Origin: Emiliania huxleyi CCMP1516 | Lineage: Eukaryota; Haptophyta; Isochrysidales; Noelaerhabdaceae | Direction of reading: 5' to 3' | DNA length: 28,340 nt | Assembly: GCF_000372725.1 (NCBI RefSeq) | Contig: NW_005195508.1 | Location: forward strand, 286,768 to 315,107 | Part shown: one piece after another, positions 27,092 to 28,340 of the stretch | Layout of the letters: each line of letters opens with the position of its first letter | How positions within the stretch are numbered: the stretch's first letter is position 1 | Program-made: the position numbers and the translations under genes | Notes under the pieces: model-generated | Told to the model about the DNA's origin: nothing | Databases searched by the model: none | Seen by the model: only the letters and a program-made list of their open reading frames with translations

Positions 27092-27585
27092 GAAGTGCAG
27101 CCTGGTGGCTGCCCACAAGGCCGAGGCTGTGAGGACTGTGGGGTGTGGCGATCGCAGGGGGTGGGGAGCTCTCGTGTGGAGAGAGGCCAAGAGTTCAACT
27201 TCAAGAGACGCGGGCGACCGAGCCGAGTCCGGGTCTTCCCCCTGCCCCTGTTTTAAGTGACCTTCTCTACAGAATTCAGAAAGCCACGCACACACACGAC
27301 ACAGACACACGCGCGCGCACACACACCCACCATAGCCGAGATATACGGCTCTCTACGAACACTCACGATCAAACTGTGGAACCGGACACTCCAGTCTCCA
27401 CGTCATCGGTCACGCAGCCCGCTCCGCTCTAAAATACGCCCACGCCAGAGCGTGCGTTGACGGCACTCTCGCGGGGTAGACGGTAAGACGACCGCGCTCC
27501 GCGGGGCCCGGGGCGTGCAGCGCATTCGGCGGCGTGCATCACAGCCCGCTCTCAAAAGGTTCGGAGCCGCCCATCACGCACGCGC
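27092..27585. other. 3' region, CA-rich microsatellite, no gene
   Basis: The downstream region of NECAP contains a CA/CG alternating run at about 27287-27332. No protein-like frame is seen before the converging gene that ends at 27586. Confidence 0.5.
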
Positions 27586-28293
27586 CTAGTGATCCCTCCC
27601 GTGGAGCAGCGCCCGCCCCCCGCCGCCCCAGTGCTGCCTGTGCCGGGGTTGCATGTGCGAGCCCGCCCGCTGCCTTCCGATTGCGCCGTTGCCCCGGAAC
27701 TCGAGCCGGCGGCCCTGGCCCCGCTCGACGTAGACCCGCACCGTGCTCCGCGGGAGAGGCCTCCCCGCGCGGTCGAAGTCGAGGAGCGTGAAGCGGGCCG
27801 AGACGCCCGCGAGGCCGAGAGTCTCCTAGGAAGTGTCCAGGAGGTGTCCAGGAGGTGTCCAGGAAGTGTGAAGACGCCCCGCGAGGCCGCGAGTCTCCCT
27901 CAGGTCGTAGCAGAGATCGTCGAGCAAGACACGCAGCTGCAGGGACGGATTCTGCTCGTCGAAGGCCTGCACGGTCTGGTGAGGCGCCCACTCGGCCGGG
28001 TCGCGGAGCCGCATCAGCGTGGCGTACACCCTGCTCCGCACCGCCCGGTCGGGGGCCGGAAGCGTCCGCAACGCGCCCACGTACCTCTCCGCGCTCGCGA
28101 TCGCCTCGCGCGAGGCGGTCGAGTAGTGGGGCGCGAAGAGCGGTGCAGGCGACCCCTCGTGGTGGGCCTGCAGCTCCTCCTGCGTCCCATCGGTCATCGG
28201 GGCGTGGCCGCGGGCCATGTTGCGGCCGCGCGGCTCCGCGCACAGCGGGTTGGCGAGGTCCTCGTGCGACATGTCGTGGCTCTTGCGGCTCAC
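27586..28293 (-). CDS. Unidentified gene, two exons around a 72-bp insert
   Basis: The 5' end is outside what I can resolve: the first piece (28293-27898, 132 codons) follows a CCGCAG acceptor and begins VSRKSHDMSHEDLANPLCAE. It continues with HYSTASREAIASAERYVGAL, RTLPAPDRAVRSRVYATLMR and LQLRVLLDDLCYDLR. Omitting 72 bp (27897-27826) joins it in frame to the last piece (27825-27586, 79 codons and a TAG): ETLGLAGVSARFTLLDFDRA, GRPLPRSTVRVYVERGQG. If the insert is retained, a TAG at its end stops the protein. The insert is one period of a direct duplication. Its ends would be GA and AG, so normal splicing is doubtful. Family not recognised. Confidence 0.45.
27801..27898. repeat. 27-bp direct repeats flanking an 11-bp minisatellite
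   Basis: Copies lie at 27801-27826 and 27872-27898, with an extra c and a g-to-c difference in the second. Between them are about three and a half units of gtgtccaggag. The geometry is the same as at 153-262, and the 11-mer is one base away from the one there. Confidence 0.92.
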
Positions 28294-28340
28294 CTGCGGC
28301 AGAGGGAGGGGAGGGGGGGGGGGAGGGGGCTGGGGGGGGG
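28294..28340. repeat. G-rich run at window end
   Basis: On the plus strand a gaggggg-type run; on the minus strand the pyrimidine tract just before a CCGCAG acceptor, so it is probably the 3' end of an intron. Confidence 0.6.

Overview
This looks like nuclear DNA of a GC-rich, intron-bearing alga with a red-derived plastid, most likely a haptophyte. Three things point there. Coding genes alternate strand, with no operon logic. At least four genes need GC-AG introns to join conserved blocks. An Alb3-type thylakoid insertase starts with a signal peptide ending in an AAAF-type motif, as in complex red plastids. The species assignment is inference.

Layout. 1-1159 (minus) holds exon-like pieces of an unidentified gene, interrupted by a 727-bp intron built from 11 tandem units. 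1215-2947 (minus) is a Fringe-like GT31 glycosyltransferase with several small exons. 3327-3725 is a fragment of a Helitron Rep (HUH) domain. 4.35-5.87 kb has no gene I can support. 5.87-8.39 kb is framed by a 62-bp inverted repeat and holds a frame-broken minus-strand gene of unknown family. 8494-8989 is a URI1-type prefoldin. 9.0-11.3 kb is repeats and one exon-like remnant. 11351-12636 (minus) is a saccharopine-dehydrogenase-like oxidoreductase, with an array of heat-shock-element-like sites upstream. 13756-14211 (minus) is a small membrane protein. 15177-16232 is a secreted CE4 polysaccharide deacetylase. 16734-17931 is a WDR77/MEP50-like WD40 protein. 18585-19974 (minus) is the Alb3/OxaI insertase. 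20.2-22.7 kb is repeat-rich: 257-bp direct repeats flank two overlapping ORFs. 22722-23366 is a Cys-containing unknown protein whose 3' end is tandemly duplicated. 24260-25629 (minus) is a truncated F-box/RCC1 gene. 25945-27091 is NECAP. 27586-28293 (minus) is an unknown gene split by a 72-bp repeat insert.

The most interesting theme is how introns arise here. The third Alb3 intron is exactly one period of a 73-bp tandem duplication with a perfect 46-bp repeat: the donor comes from the upstream AG|GT copy and the acceptor from the downstream copy. The same duplication-flanked geometry, with periods of 72-83 bp or as an 11-unit array, recurs at five other places in or next to exons. Several genes also show single-base frame changes. 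I cannot tell from sequence alone whether these are decay, assembly error or biology.
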